Counted from the stretch's first letter, positions 37,310-45,763 are shown. The stretch is 64,000 nucleotides of DNA from CADEED01 sp035502995 (GCA_035502995.1 DATJTW010000026.1:1-64000), one strand, 5' to 3'. Made by a program: numbers and translations. Notes: generated by a model not told the origin, from the letters alone.

Positions 37310-38791
37310 CTACTGGCGCCGGGACCGCCCCCAGAGCTCGTCGTACTTCCAGCCGGTCAGGTCTTCGACGACGGCGCGGCTCTGCGGCGATGGCGCCGTC
37401 CCGTCGGGCTTCCTGAACCGCTCGATCTCCGTCATCAGCACCGCGTGCGTGTCGCGGTCGAGACGGAACCGCGTCGACACGACGAAGCCGAACGCGAGGA
37501 TGCCGAGCGTGCCGCAGCCCATGATCAGCAGCACGGCCGTGACCACGCCCGGCGGCTGCTGCAGCGTGCCCGGTATCAATCCGGCGGCGTCGAGGATCTG
37601 CGTGACGATGAAGATGGCGACGGACTGCATCAGTTTGCGCACGAACGTCATCACGCCGGCGAATGCGCCCTCGCGCCGCCGGCCCGTGACGATTTCGTCG
37701 ACGTCCGGCATGTAGTTGTAAACGCTCCACGGGATGTAGTTGAGCGCGCCGCGGCCGAGGCCGGCGACCACGACCACCGCGAGATACCAGCGGATGTCGG
37801 TGACCCCGGCGGCGTACAAGGCGAGCAGTGCCGCGACGCCGCTGCCGAACAGCACCACGGCGAGCCGGTACGCCGGCGCCGGATGGATGCGCAGCACGAG
37901 GCCGATCGTGAGGATGACCGAGACGAGCTGCGCGCATGCCATCCAGGTGTTCACGCCCGACATAGTGACGACGGTGCCGGCCAGTGCGAACGCGATGAAG
38001 TACGACAGCACCGGGTTGAGCACGTCCTGGCTGATGTAACCGCCGAGGTACATGCCGAGATGCAGGCGGAACGCACGCACGCGCATCGTCGCCGCCAGGT
38101 CGTCGAACAGCTGGCCGAGCTTGCGGCCGAGTCCGCCCGGCGGCGGCGGTGTCGCCGCGATCTCGTCGCGCGGCCGCTCCCAGGTGAACAGATAGACGGC
38201 CAGCGCCACGAACACGAAGAACACCGAGAAGATGGCGCCGAGCGTCAGGAACGTATCGGCCGAGCCCTTGCCCCCGAGGTACTCGACGATGCGGCCCGGA
38301 AGCCACAACGCGGCGATGTTCGCGATCTGCCCGCACAGGATCCGCGCGCCGGCGAACATCGCCTTGGTCCGGTAGTTTGGCGACATCTCCGCGGCCAGCG
38401 TCTCGTACGGGATGATCTCCATCGCGTACACGAGCTCGAAGAACACGTAGGTGACGAGGTAGTACCAGAAGCCGTGACCCTCGACCCACATCAGCGCGAA
38501 CGATGGCAGCAGCGGGATGGCCAGCAGGATGAAGAAGCGGCGGCGGCCGAATTTCCGGCCCAGCCACGTATGGTGGAAATGGTCGGACACGTAGCCGATG
38601 ACCGGCGAGAAGAACGCGTCGAGCAGCCGCGCCGCGACGAAGATGAGCCCGGCCTCGGCGGCCGTGAGGCCGCAATACGTCGTGTAGAAGAACAGGATCC
38701 ACGCCGTGATGATGGACATCGCACCGGCGCCGAGAAAATCGTTGCTGCCATACGCGACGAAATGGCCCGGCCGCACGAGTCTCGTGGTCAT
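37310..38791 (-). CDS. GPH-family (MelB-like) sugar:cation symporter
   Basis: A 493-residue inner-membrane transporter with about 12 hydrophobic segments. Features of the glycoside-pentoside-hexuronide family include the early DAFFSPVIGYVSDH motif and YEALAAEM-like YETLAAEMSPNYR. It probably imports the unsaturated rhamnogalacturonan disaccharide, or its products, released outside. It is transcribed just after the GH105 gene (8-base gap). The ATG at 38791 gives the canonical cytoplasmic N-terminus. Confidence 0.87.
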   Translation of the reverse strand: MTTRLVRPGHFVAYGSNDFLGAGAMSIITAWILFFYTTYCGLTAAEAGLIFVAARLLDAFFSPVIGYVSDHFHHTWLGRKFGRRRFFILLAIPLLPSFALMWVEGHGFWYYLVTYVFFELVYAMEIIPYETLAAEMSPNYRTKAMFAGARILCGQIANIAALWLPGRIVEYLGGKGSADTFLTLGAIFSVFFVFVALAVYLFTWERPRDEIAATPPPPGGLGRKLGQLFDDLAATMRVRAFRLHLGMYLGGYISQDVLNPVLSYFIAFALAGTVVTMSGVNTWMACAQLVSVILTIGLVLRIHPAPAYRLAVVLFGSGVAALLALYAAGVTDIRWYLAVVVVAGLGRGALNYIPWSVYNYMPDVDEIVTGRRREGAFAGVMTFVRKLMQSVAIFIVTQILDAAGLIPGTLQQPPGVVTAVLLIMGCGTLGILAFGFVVSTRFRLDRDTHAVLMTEIERFRKPDGTAPSPQSRAVVEDLTGWKYDELWGRSRRQ

Positions 38792-38799
38792 GGTGTCGC

Positions 38800-39906
38800 T
38801 CAGGTGAAGGCGCGCTTGAATTCGCCGAGGCACAGGATGGCCATGGCCTGTCCGTACGGCATCGAGGTCAGCGGGATCTTGCGATAGCCGTCGAGGTCGT
38901 CGAACACCGGTGTGCCGAACGACACCTGTTTCAACTCACCCTGCGCATCGATGTTGGCGAGCACCGCCTTCACGGCGCGCACGCCCATCTCCTCGAACTC
39001 CGCGCCGATGTAACCCTTGCGCACGGATTTCAGGATGCCGTAGCCGAAGCCGGCGGTTGCCGACGCTTCGAGGTACGAGCCCGGATCGTCCAGCAGCGTG
39101 TGCCAGAGGCCACCCGCGTCCTGCAGGGTTCGCAGGGCGCGGATCTGCTGGAGATGCGTCTCGAGCAGGAACTGGCGCAGTCCGTCGCCGGGCGGAAGGT
39201 CGAGCAACTCGATGAACTCCGGGATCGCGATCGTCACCCAGCAGTTGCCGCGCGCCCACAACGCGTTCGCGAAGTGGTGCCGGCCCTTGAACGTCCAGCC
39301 GTGGAACCACAGGCCGCTGCGCCGATCGACCAGGTACTTCACGTGCAACAGGAACTGCCGGCGCGCTTCTTCGACGTACTGCGCGCGGCCGAGCAGCCGG
39401 CCGATCTTCGCCAGCGGCATCACGCTCATCATCAGCGTGTCGTCCCAGAGCTGCTGCTCGTTCACCGAGTTGAACACGATGTGCTGGAAGCCGTTCTCCT
39501 CGGTGCGCGGCAGGCCATCCATCAGCCACTCGGCCCATTCGTCGAGGTAGGGGACCCAGGCCGCGTCCGGCCGTTCCTCGTGCAGATAGGCGAGCGTCAG
39601 GAACGGCGCGACGGTGTTGATGTTCTTGGTCGGCGGACCGGCGGCGAGGCGGTCGCGGAACCAGTCGAGCATGATCTGCCGGCTGCGCGCATCGCGCGTC
39701 TGTTCGTAGTACTTCCAGATGCCGTACAGGCCGATGCCGTGCGTCCACTCCCAGTCGTTCCAGCCTTTCGTGTCGATCACGCGGCCGTCGTCGAGGCGCA
39801 GCAGGAACTCGCCCGAGGTGTCCTTGATCTCGACGAGATTGCGGATCAGCAGCTGGATCTGTCGGTCGATGTCGGCGGATTCGATGCCGTGAACCTGGTT
39901 GGGCAA
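38800..39906 (-). CDS. GH105 unsaturated rhamnogalacturonyl hydrolase
   Basis: A 368-residue (alpha/alpha)6-barrel enzyme with no signal peptide. Motifs WNDWEWTHGIGLYG, WDDTLMM (catalytic Asp region), GLWFHGW, WARGNCWV and EASATAGFGYGI match GH88/GH105 enzymes such as YteR. These hydrate the double bond of the unsaturated galacturonyl residue left by rhamnogalacturonan lyases, freeing rhamnose. The start is a TTG at 39906 preceded by GGAGAG six bases upstream. Cytosolic placement fits the neighbouring importer. Confidence 0.9.
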   Translation of the reverse strand: MPNQVHGIESADIDRQIQLLIRNLVEIKDTSGEFLLRLDDGRVIDTKGWNDWEWTHGIGLYGIWKYYEQTRDARSRQIMLDWFRDRLAAGPPTKNINTVAPFLTLAYLHEERPDAAWVPYLDEWAEWLMDGLPRTEENGFQHIVFNSVNEQQLWDDTLMMSVMPLAKIGRLLGRAQYVEEARRQFLLHVKYLVDRRSGLWFHGWTFKGRHHFANALWARGNCWVTIAIPEFIELLDLPPGDGLRQFLLETHLQQIRALRTLQDAGGLWHTLLDDPGSYLEASATAGFGYGILKSVRKGYIGAEFEEMGVRAVKAVLANIDAQGELKQVSFGTPVFDDLDGYRKIPLTSMPYGQAMAILCLGEFKRAFT

Positions 39907-39931
39907 GCGGGACTCTCCGGGTAGTTTGGCG

Positions 39932-40243
39932 TCAGTCGAGATGGAACAGCGGGACCAGCGGCCATTCGATCGGGCGGCCGTCGGGATGCACGTGCATGAG
40001 GTCCCGCATGTGATCCCACCAGCGGCGCATGACGGGATGATCCGGCAGCTCGGCGCGGCGGTTGGGCTCGCGCAGCTTGAGCACGGCGAACAGGTGCAGG
40101 GTTTCCTCGTCGAGGAAGATCGAGTAGTCGTGGATGCCGGAATCGCGCAGGAGTTGCGCGAGCTCGGGCCAGATCTCGTCGTGTCGTCTGCGGTACTCGG
40201 CCGTGACGCCCGGTTTGAGTTTCATGCGGAAGGCGACGTTCAT
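39932..40243 (-). CDS. rhaM: L-rhamnose mutarotase
   Basis: A 103-residue protein of the RhaM family that interconverts the alpha and beta anomers of L-rhamnose. Motifs RMKLKPGVTAEYRRRHDEIWPEL, the catalytic-His region DYSIFLDEETLHLFA and MRRWWDHMRDLMHVHPDGRP are typical; E. coli RhaM is one residue longer. The ATG at 40243 overlaps the stop of the second acetylesterase (ATGA). It supports rhamnose as a product of this locus. No rhamnose kinase, isomerase or aldolase is in the window. Confidence 0.93.
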   Translation of the reverse strand: MNVAFRMKLKPGVTAEYRRRHDEIWPELAQLLRDSGIHDYSIFLDEETLHLFAVLKLREPNRRAELPDHPVMRRWWDHMRDLMHVHPDGRPIEWPLVPLFHLD

Positions 40244-41361
40244 CTCGGCTCCGGGTGGTCGGGATCGAAGCGGGTCGTGGCGACGAGATGTTTCTCGAGT
40301 CCGGCCGTGAGCGCCGGGTCGGCGTCGCGCAGTCCCGTGGCAATGCAACGCGCGAGCAGGTCGGCGCCGAGCTCGTTGAAGTGGGTCCGGTCCTTGCCGC
40401 CATCGGCGAAGGCGCGCGGCGCCTCGTCGGGGCCCAGCGCCTCGTATACGCGGCGGCTCATGGCCTCGAGGTCGATCAGTGCGACGCCGTCCTCGCGCGC
40501 GACCGCGCGCATTGCCGCGGGGTAGTCACCCAGCGTGGCGACGATGCGTCCCGCCGCATCGAAGTTGCGGCGTTCTGGCGAGGTCACGAACAGCGGCGTG
40601 GTACCGCGGCGGCGGATCTCGGCGACATACGTGTGCAGCCAGGCGCGATACGTGGTCGCCGCCTCGACGTAGGTCTGCGGCCACTGGGTCTTCTGATCGT
40701 TGTGAGCGAACTGGATCATCACCCAGTCGCCGGCCCGCGCACGCGACAGTAGTTTGTCGAAGCGCTGTTCGGTCACGAAGGACTTCAGCGTTTCGCCGGA
40801 CTCGGCGTGATTCGCGATCGCGAGGCCATCGTCGAAGAGCGCCGGCAATCGTTGTCCCCAGCTGGCATTCGGCGCCATCGGCTGGTCGGTCACGGTGGAA
40901 TCGCCGGCCAGGTACAGCGTCGGCAAGTCGACGGGCTCGATGTCGATGCGCGCCGGCAGCGCCGTGGCCGGCTCGAATTCCAGCGTCAGGCGGTCGTCCC
41001 AATTCGCGGCGCCGATCTCCCGCGGCTTCAGGCGCACCTGCGTGCCGCCCGGAGCGTTGGCGGGCAGGCCGCCGAGATCCGGGGTGCGCACATTGACGAC
41101 GAAATGCTGTCGGCCTCGGCCCACGAGCCGGCGTTGCTCCGCGAAGACGCGGGTATCGCCGGTCTCGCCGTGCAACGTGATGCGGTAATTGCCTTCCGGC
41201 ACACGAACGGAGAAGCGTCCCGGCGCGCCCGGTTCGAATCCGGCGCCGATTGCCGGGTCGTAGCGCGGGAGAGGAGCGACGCCGCTGAAAGACAGGTCGA
41301 ACGTTTGGGCGCCAGCGACGAGTACCCCCGGTGTCAAAAACAGGGCGACGATGGCCCTCAT
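40240..41361 (-). CDS. Secreted SGNH acetylesterase with N-terminal beta domain
   Basis: A 373-residue protein with a signal peptide (about 1-19), an N-terminal beta-sandwich-like domain (about 20-145) that resembles carbohydrate-binding modules of pectin acetylesterases, and a C-terminal SGNH hydrolase. Motifs are LYLAGDSTVTDQP (Ser155), NHAESGETLKSF, IQFAHNDQKT and DRTHFNELGA. It probably deacetylates rhamnogalacturonan outside the cytoplasm. It is the first gene of the minus-strand unit esterase-rhaM-GH105-transporter. A GGGGGAA ribosome site precedes the ATG at 41361. Confidence 0.88.
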   Translation of the reverse strand: MRAIVALFLTPGVLVAGAQTFDLSFSGVAPLPRYDPAIGAGFEPGAPGRFSVRVPEGNYRITLHGETGDTRVFAEQRRLVGRGRQHFVVNVRTPDLGGLPANAPGGTQVRLKPREIGAANWDDRLTLEFEPATALPARIDIEPVDLPTLYLAGDSTVTDQPMAPNASWGQRLPALFDDGLAIANHAESGETLKSFVTEQRFDKLLSRARAGDWVMIQFAHNDQKTQWPQTYVEAATTYRAWLHTYVAEIRRRGTTPLFVTSPERRNFDAAGRIVATLGDYPAAMRAVAREDGVALIDLEAMSRRVYEALGPDEAPRAFADGGKDRTHFNELGADLLARCIATGLRDADPALTAGLEKHLVATTRFDPDHPEPR

Positions 41362-41386
41362 GCTCGACTTCCCCCTGTCCCCGTCG

Positions 41387-41428
41387 CTCGATCGAGTTTG
41401 ATCGCTTTTTATCGTAGTTGATCGATTT
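41387..41428. promoter_or_regulatory. Operator-like repeats upstream of the sugar locus
   Basis: Four GATCG/ATCG-containing half-sites lie in 42 AT-rich bases (CTCGATCGAG, TTGATCGC, TTATCG, TTGATCGATTT), 26-67 bases before the acetylesterase ATG. An alternating CATACATATATATG run at 41441-41454 may be the promoter core. A repressor of LacI, GntR or IclR type is plausible; none is encoded in the window. Confidence 0.4.
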
Positions 41429-41487
41429 GCGCCAGCGCGCCATACATATATATGCGCGCCGCCGGGGCCGAAAGATTTTTGCAACGC

Positions 41488-41516
41488 GTGGACTTTCGCT
41501 TTCCCTCTGGTAGAGT
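41488..41516 (+). promoter_or_regulatory. Promoter of tRNA-Lys
   Basis: GTGGAC (41488-41493), 17 bases, TAGAGT (41511-41516), then the GC-rich discriminator GCGCGCCCC, 16 bases before the tRNA. The -35 is weak. Confidence 0.45.
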
Positions 41517-41532
41517 GCGCGCCCCTGCGGAT

Positions 41533-41608
41533 GGGCCGTTAGCTCAGTTGGTAGAGCAGCTGACTCTTAATCAGTAGGTCGTAGGTTCGACCCCTACACG
41601 GCCCACCA
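41533..41608 (+). tRNA. tRNA-Lys (CTT)
   Basis: The acceptor GGGCCGT pairs with ACGGCCC, the D-arm is AGCTCAGTTGGTAGAGC, the anticodon loop is CTCTTAA (CTT at 41566-41568), the T-loop is GTTCGAC, and the CCA is encoded. It is a single gene within the accessory block. Confidence 0.97.
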
Positions 41609-41639
41609 TCCTTCCCCGCTGACCGGTACATTTGCGTCG

Positions 41640-43004
41640 ATGGCAAAGCAACCGTCCCGCGACGATCCCTCGAAGCCGAAATCCCACGGCTACGCCTACA
41701 AGAAGCAGTTCTACCAGAGCAGCGAAGTCGCCGCGGACTACGACGAACACCGATTCCGCACGCCGAAACGCATGCGCCGCAACGCGCGCAAGTGGGCCGC
41801 GATCGAGAAGGCGCTGGCGCTGGCCGGTGACGTGAAAACCATCGTCGATCTGCCGTGCGGCACCGGCCGGTTCACCGGCCACCTCGCACGCGCGGGGTAC
41901 ACGGTGGTCGGCAGCGACATCTCCGTCGAGATGATGCAGCAGGCGGCGAAACTCGACTCCGTCCGCCACGACAACATCAAGGGATACGTGCGCGCCGACG
42001 CGGAAGCGTTGCCCTTCGGCTCGAAGTCGACGGACGCGCTGATGAGCATCCGCTTCCTGTTCCACGTCGATCCCGAGACACGCCGCCGCATGCTGCGCGA
42101 GTTCGGCCGCGTGTCGCGCCGCTGGGTCATCGCCGACTATCGCCACAAGTATTCCGTGCGTTACGGCATCTGGAAGATCTCGACGCTGTTGGGCCTGACG
42201 AAACGGCCGTTCGAGCGCGTGTCGACGAAGAGCATGACGTCGGAGTTCGAAGACGCCGGGCTGCGAGTCGCGCAGATCATCCACGTGCGGCGCTGGCTCT
42301 CGGACAAGTGGGTGGTCCTGGCCGAGACCGGGCATACCGATCCGGAGGGTCTGAAGATCAAGCTCGCGGACACGCCGTATTCGGATCTCGAGATCACCGA
42401 GAAGCTCGGCGAAGGCAAGCGTTCGATCGTGTACCGCGCCCGCTGGCGCGGCCGCGACGTCGGCGTGAAGGTCTACAAGCCCGCGGCGATCGCGCGGCAC
42501 GCGCGCAAGCACAAGCTCCCGCTCGCCGAGTTCGAGCATCGCCGCAATAAGGCGTTCTTCGACGCACGGGGCATGTCGAAGTACGTCGCGGAACCGCTGG
42601 GCTTCATCGTCGAGCCCGGATTCCAGATGTCGCTGCAGGAGTGCCTGGACGGGGAGGTCTACTACTTCGCGCAGCGCGAACACGCGGACTTCATCTCGCC
42701 ACGGTTCATGGAAGACCTGGCGGAGGTCGTTTCGCTGAGCCACGCCGCCGAGCTGTACGACATCGATCTGCACGCCATGAACGTGATGGTCGACCGGCGC
42801 GCCGGCACGCCCAAGCTGTTCGACTTCAATCAGATCCCGTTCACCGAGCGGCCGCAGAACCCGTTCATCGGGTTCGCGCTGAAACTGGGATTGTTAGGCA
42901 AGGGCTCGCGCGACCTGCGCAAGCTGGCGCGCTTCCGTAACTTCGACCGCGTCGAGCGCAAGTTGCTCAAGTTCTACGAGGAAGAATCGACCTCGCAGGC
43001 CTGA
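41640..43004 (+). CDS. SAM methyltransferase - YrbL/WaaP-like kinase fusion
   Basis: A 454-residue two-domain protein. A basic N-terminus is followed by a class I methyltransferase with motif I VDLPCGTGRF (residues 69-78) and ADAEALPFGSKSTDALMS. From about residue 250 a small kinase-fold domain begins: glycine loop LGEGKRSIVY, VGVKVYKP (lysine near 276), a catalytic loop YDIDLHAMNVMV (Asp and Asn spaced as in YrbL/Kdo kinases) and LFDFN in place of DFG. Kinases of this group phosphorylate lipid A core sugars or small molecules. Substrates of both halves are unknown. It stands alone after tRNA-Lys and converges on the Trm112-like gene, 2 bases away. Confidence 0.82.
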   Translation: MAKQPSRDDPSKPKSHGYAYKKQFYQSSEVAADYDEHRFRTPKRMRRNARKWAAIEKALALAGDVKTIVDLPCGTGRFTGHLARAGYTVVGSDISVEMMQQAAKLDSVRHDNIKGYVRADAEALPFGSKSTDALMSIRFLFHVDPETRRRMLREFGRVSRRWVIADYRHKYSVRYGIWKISTLLGLTKRPFERVSTKSMTSEFEDAGLRVAQIIHVRRWLSDKWVVLAETGHTDPEGLKIKLADTPYSDLEITEKLGEGKRSIVYRARWRGRDVGVKVYKPAAIARHARKHKLPLAEFEHRRNKAFFDARGMSKYVAEPLGFIVEPGFQMSLQECLDGEVYYFAQREHADFISPRFMEDLAEVVSLSHAAELYDIDLHAMNVMVDRRAGTPKLFDFNQIPFTERPQNPFIGFALKLGLLGKGSRDLRKLARFRNFDRVERKLLKFYEEESTSQA

Positions 43005-43006
43005 CC

Positions 43007-43201
43007 TCAGGCCGGCCGCGACAGCAGCGGATCGTCGTCGGCGAGCTTGATCGCGTCTTCGGGCAGCATCGCCGGGATGCCGTCCTTCACCGGATAGGCC
43101 AGCTTGCTGGTCGGGCAGACGATGAGCTGCCGGGTTTCGGCGAAATAGACCGGGGCCTTCGACACCGGGCAAGCAAGCATTTCGATGAGTCGCGAATCCA
43201 T
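43007..43201 (-). CDS. Trm112/YcaR-family small protein
   Basis: A 64-residue protein of the Trm112-like (UPF0434) family: MDSRLIEMLACPVSKAP ... IVCPTSKLAYPVKDGIPAML. Only one Cys of each usual CxxC pair is kept (ACPVS, VCPTS), so zinc binding is probably lost. In Pseudomonas and E. coli relatives lie beside lpxK/kdsB; here neither is present. Trm112 proteins activate methyltransferases in eukaryotes and archaea. The convergent neighbour carries a methyltransferase domain, but any link is speculation. Confidence 0.88.
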   Translation of the reverse strand: MDSRLIEMLACPVSKAPVYFAETRQLIVCPTSKLAYPVKDGIPAMLPEDAIKLADDDPLLSRPA

Positions 43202-43233
43202 GGGTTTCCTGTGAAGTTCGGGCCTGGGGACCC

Positions 43234-43605
43234 TCAGGCCGCGGCGGCCCGGGTCGTGGAAATGAGCCAGCCGAGCGCCACCGCGACGGCGACGCCGACG
43301 ACCTGTTGCGTGCGGGTCCATTGCAGCAGGGTCCCGTCCATCGCGGCGATGCCCACCGCGGTGACCACGAACCAGATGCCGCTTTGCAGCGCCACACCAT
43401 GCAGGCCGGCGCTCTGCATGAACTTGACGGCGAGGATGTAGGCGGTCAGCCCACCCCCGAAGGACAGCAGGGAGATGATCCCCATTTTCGGATCGAGCTG
43501 GCCGCCGGGCCAGGATTTGCCGGCATACACGAAGCCGCGAGCGTCCAGCAGCCCGGAGGCTATCGTCAGGAGTCCGACCACGAGCAGGTTGCCGATCTGG
43601 CCCAT
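43234..43605 (-). CDS. Small four-helix membrane protein (DMT/SMR-like)
   Basis: A 123-residue protein with four hydrophobic segments (about 5-27, 42-64, 72-90, 100-118) and few charged residues. The layout resembles half-size members of the drug/metabolite transporter superfamily, which work as dimers, but the catalytic membrane glutamate of EmrE-type pumps is absent, so transport is not established. The ATG at 43603-43605 is used. It is 32 bases upstream of the Trm112-like gene and probably co-transcribed with it. Confidence 0.7.
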   Translation of the reverse strand: MGQIGNLLVVGLLTIASGLLDARGFVYAGKSWPGGQLDPKMGIISLLSFGGGLTAYILAVKFMQSAGLHGVALQSGIWFVVTAVGIAAMDGTLLQWTRTQQVVGVAVAVALGWLISTTRAAAA

Positions 43606-43671
43606 CTTATGTCCCTCAACCGTCAGCGCCGGGGAGCATAGCCGGGCGCGTAGGTACGACGGAAGTTTCGC

Positions 43672-43677
43672 TATAAT
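43672..43677 (+). promoter_or_regulatory. -10 element of tRNA-Leu / tig promoter
   Basis: A perfect TATAAT followed by the discriminator CCGCGCCCC, 45 bases before tRNA-Leu. A -35 at the usual distance (CGTAGG) is poor. Confidence 0.55.
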
Positions 43678-43722
43678 CCGCGCCCCCTCGCGCGTGGCCC
43701 ATTCGCTTGGGCAACAAACACC

Positions 43723-43807
43723 GCGAAAGTGGCGGAACTGGTAGACGCGCTGGATTTAGGTTCCAGTGGGGAAACCCGTGAGAGTTCGAGTCTCTCCTTT
43801 CGCACCA
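43723..43807 (+). tRNA. tRNA-Leu (TAG)
   Basis: An 85-base class II tRNA with a long variable arm. The acceptor GCGAAAG pairs with CTTTCGC, the anticodon stem is CTGGA/TCCAG with loop TTTAGGT (TAG at 43757-43759), the T-loop is GTTCGAG, and the CCA is encoded. It lies 19 bases before tig and could share its transcript. Confidence 0.97.
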
Positions 43808-43826
43808 TTGGATTGAAGGAACAGAT

Positions 43827-45134
43827 ATGCAGGTTTCATTGACCGCCACGGGCGGATTGGAACGTCGACTGGAAGTGGCGATCCCCGCCGCGCAGGTCGA
43901 CGGCGAGGTCGCGCAGCGGCTGAACAGGATTTCGCGGACCGCGCGCCTCAAGGGCTTTCGCCCGGGCAAGGCGCCGTTGGCGGTGATACGCCAGCAGTAC
44001 GGCGACCAGGTGCACGGCGAGGTCATCAGCGACCTGATGCGCCAGTCGTTCTCGGAAGCGGTGCAGCGCGAGAAGCTGAACCCGGCTGGCGGTCCGCGCA
44101 TCGAGCCCATCGCGATCAACCCCGGCGCGGACCTCAAGTACGCCGCCGTGTTCGAAGTGCTGCCCGAGGTGAAACTCGCGCCGTTCTCGGGCCTGTCCGT
44201 CGAGAAGCCGGTCGCCGCCGTCGCGGACGCCGATCTCGATGCGATGCTGCTGACGCTGCGCAAGCAGCGGCCGTCGTTCAACGAAGTCGCGCGCGCGGCT
44301 GCCAGCAACGATCGCGTGACCGTCTCTTTCGTCGGCCGCATCGATGGCGCGGAGTTCGAAGGCGGCAGCGGCGAGGCCGTGCCGATCGTCCTGGGCGCGA
44401 ACCAGGTCATGAAGGAATTCGAGGATGCGCTGGTCGGCGCGAGCGCCGGCGAATCCCGCGAGTTCAACGCGACGTTCGGCGCCGAGCACACGAACAAGAA
44501 GCTCGCCGGCAAGACGGCGACGTTCAGCGTGCAGATCCTGAAGGTCGAAGAGCAGAAACCGGCGGATCTCGACGAGGAGTTCGCCAAGAGCTTCGGCATC
44601 GCCGACGGCAACCTCGACAACCTGCGCACCGAGGTGAAAGCCAACATGGAGCGCGAGCTCGGTGAGGCCGTCCGCCAGAAGATGCGCGGCCAGGTACTCG
44701 AGGGTCTGTACAACAACAACCCGCTCGAACTGCCGCGGCAGCTCGTCGACGAGCAGATCCAGGAGTTGCAGGTGGAGATGCTGCGTCGCGCCGGCGTGCG
44801 CGATGCGAAGCAACTGCCGCCGCGCGAGCCGTTCGAACAGCCGGCGAAGCGTCGCGTCGCACTCAGCCTGCTCATGAGCGAGCTGGTGCGCGCCGCCAAC
44901 CTGAAGGTCAGTCGCGAATCCGTGCAGGAAAAGCTGAACGAGCTCGCAGCTTCGTACTCCAACCCGGAGGAAGTGCGTCGGGCCTACTTGCAAAACGCGG
45001 AGATGATGCGACAAATAGAAGCGCAGGTTCTCGAACAGCAGGCGATCGACTGGGTGTTGGGCCAGGCGAACGTCACCGAGAAACCGGCGAGCTTCTCGGA
45101 GCTGACGCAGTTCGGAGCGAATCAAGGAGACTGA
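43827..45134 (+). CDS. tig: Trigger factor chaperone
   Basis: A 435-residue ribosome-bound chaperone. The ribosome-docking signature GFRPGKAP (FRK-type loop) is in the N-terminal domain, an FKBP-type isomerase domain lies at about 150-245 (DRVTVSFVGRIDG) and the C-terminal helical cradle follows. The order tig-clpP-clpX-lon is conserved widely. The next ATG is 2 bases past its stop. Confidence 0.97.
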   Translation: MQVSLTATGGLERRLEVAIPAAQVDGEVAQRLNRISRTARLKGFRPGKAPLAVIRQQYGDQVHGEVISDLMRQSFSEAVQREKLNPAGGPRIEPIAINPGADLKYAAVFEVLPEVKLAPFSGLSVEKPVAAVADADLDAMLLTLRKQRPSFNEVARAAASNDRVTVSFVGRIDGAEFEGGSGEAVPIVLGANQVMKEFEDALVGASAGESREFNATFGAEHTNKKLAGKTATFSVQILKVEEQKPADLDEEFAKSFGIADGNLDNLRTEVKANMERELGEAVRQKMRGQVLEGLYNNNPLELPRQLVDEQIQELQVEMLRRAGVRDAKQLPPREPFEQPAKRRVALSLLMSELVRAANLKVSRESVQEKLNELAASYSNPEEVRRAYLQNAEMMRQIEAQVLEQQAIDWVLGQANVTEKPASFSELTQFGANQGD

Positions 45135-45136
45135 CG

Positions 45137-45763
45137 ATGAACGAGCGCGCATTGAACCTGGTTCCGATCGTCGTCGAGCAGACGGCGCGCGGCGAGCGGT
45201 CGTACGACATCTACTCGCGCCTGCTGAAGGAGCGGGTGGTGTTCGTGGTCGGTCCCGTCGAGGACTACATGGCGAACGTCATCGTCGCGCAGCTGTTGTT
45301 TCTCGAGTCCGAGAACCCGGACAAGGACATCGCGCTGTACATCAATTCGCCGGGCGGCTCGGTGAGCGCGGGCCTCGCGATCTACGACACCATGCAGTTC
45401 ATCAAGTCGGACGTGAGCACGATCTGCGTCGGCATGGCCGCGTCGATGGGTGCCGTGCTGCTGGCCGGTGGTGCGAAGGGCAAGCGCTTCATGCTGCCGA
45501 ATTCGCGCGCGATGATTCACCAGCCGTCGGGCGGCTTCTCCGGGCAGGCGAGCGACATCCACATCCAGGCCCAGGAAATCCTCAAGATCCGCGGCCGGCT
45601 CAACGAGATCCTCGCGAAACATACGGGCCAGACCGTGGACAAGATCGCGGTCGACTCGGAACGTGACAATTTCATGAGCCCGACTGAGGCAGTCGCCTAC
45701 GGGCTTGTAGACAAGCTGCTCGACAAGCGCGTCGCGCCTCCGACCGGCGCGCCGGCCGCTTAG
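45137..45763 (+). CDS. clpP: ATP-dependent Clp protease proteolytic subunit
   Basis: A 208-residue serine protease that forms the two-ring chamber served by ClpX or ClpA. The catalytic triad is Ser103 (AASMGAV), His128 (MIHQPSGG) and Asp177 (ERDNFMS). The short pro-segment begins MNERALNLVPIVVEQT. A GGAG ribosome site lies inside the end of tig. Confidence 0.98.
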   Translation: MNERALNLVPIVVEQTARGERSYDIYSRLLKERVVFVVGPVEDYMANVIVAQLLFLESENPDKDIALYINSPGGSVSAGLAIYDTMQFIKSDVSTICVGMAASMGAVLLAGGAKGKRFMLPNSRAMIHQPSGGFSGQASDIHIQAQEILKIRGRLNEILAKHTGQTVDKIAVDSERDNFMSPTEAVAYGLVDKLLDKRVAPPTGAPAA

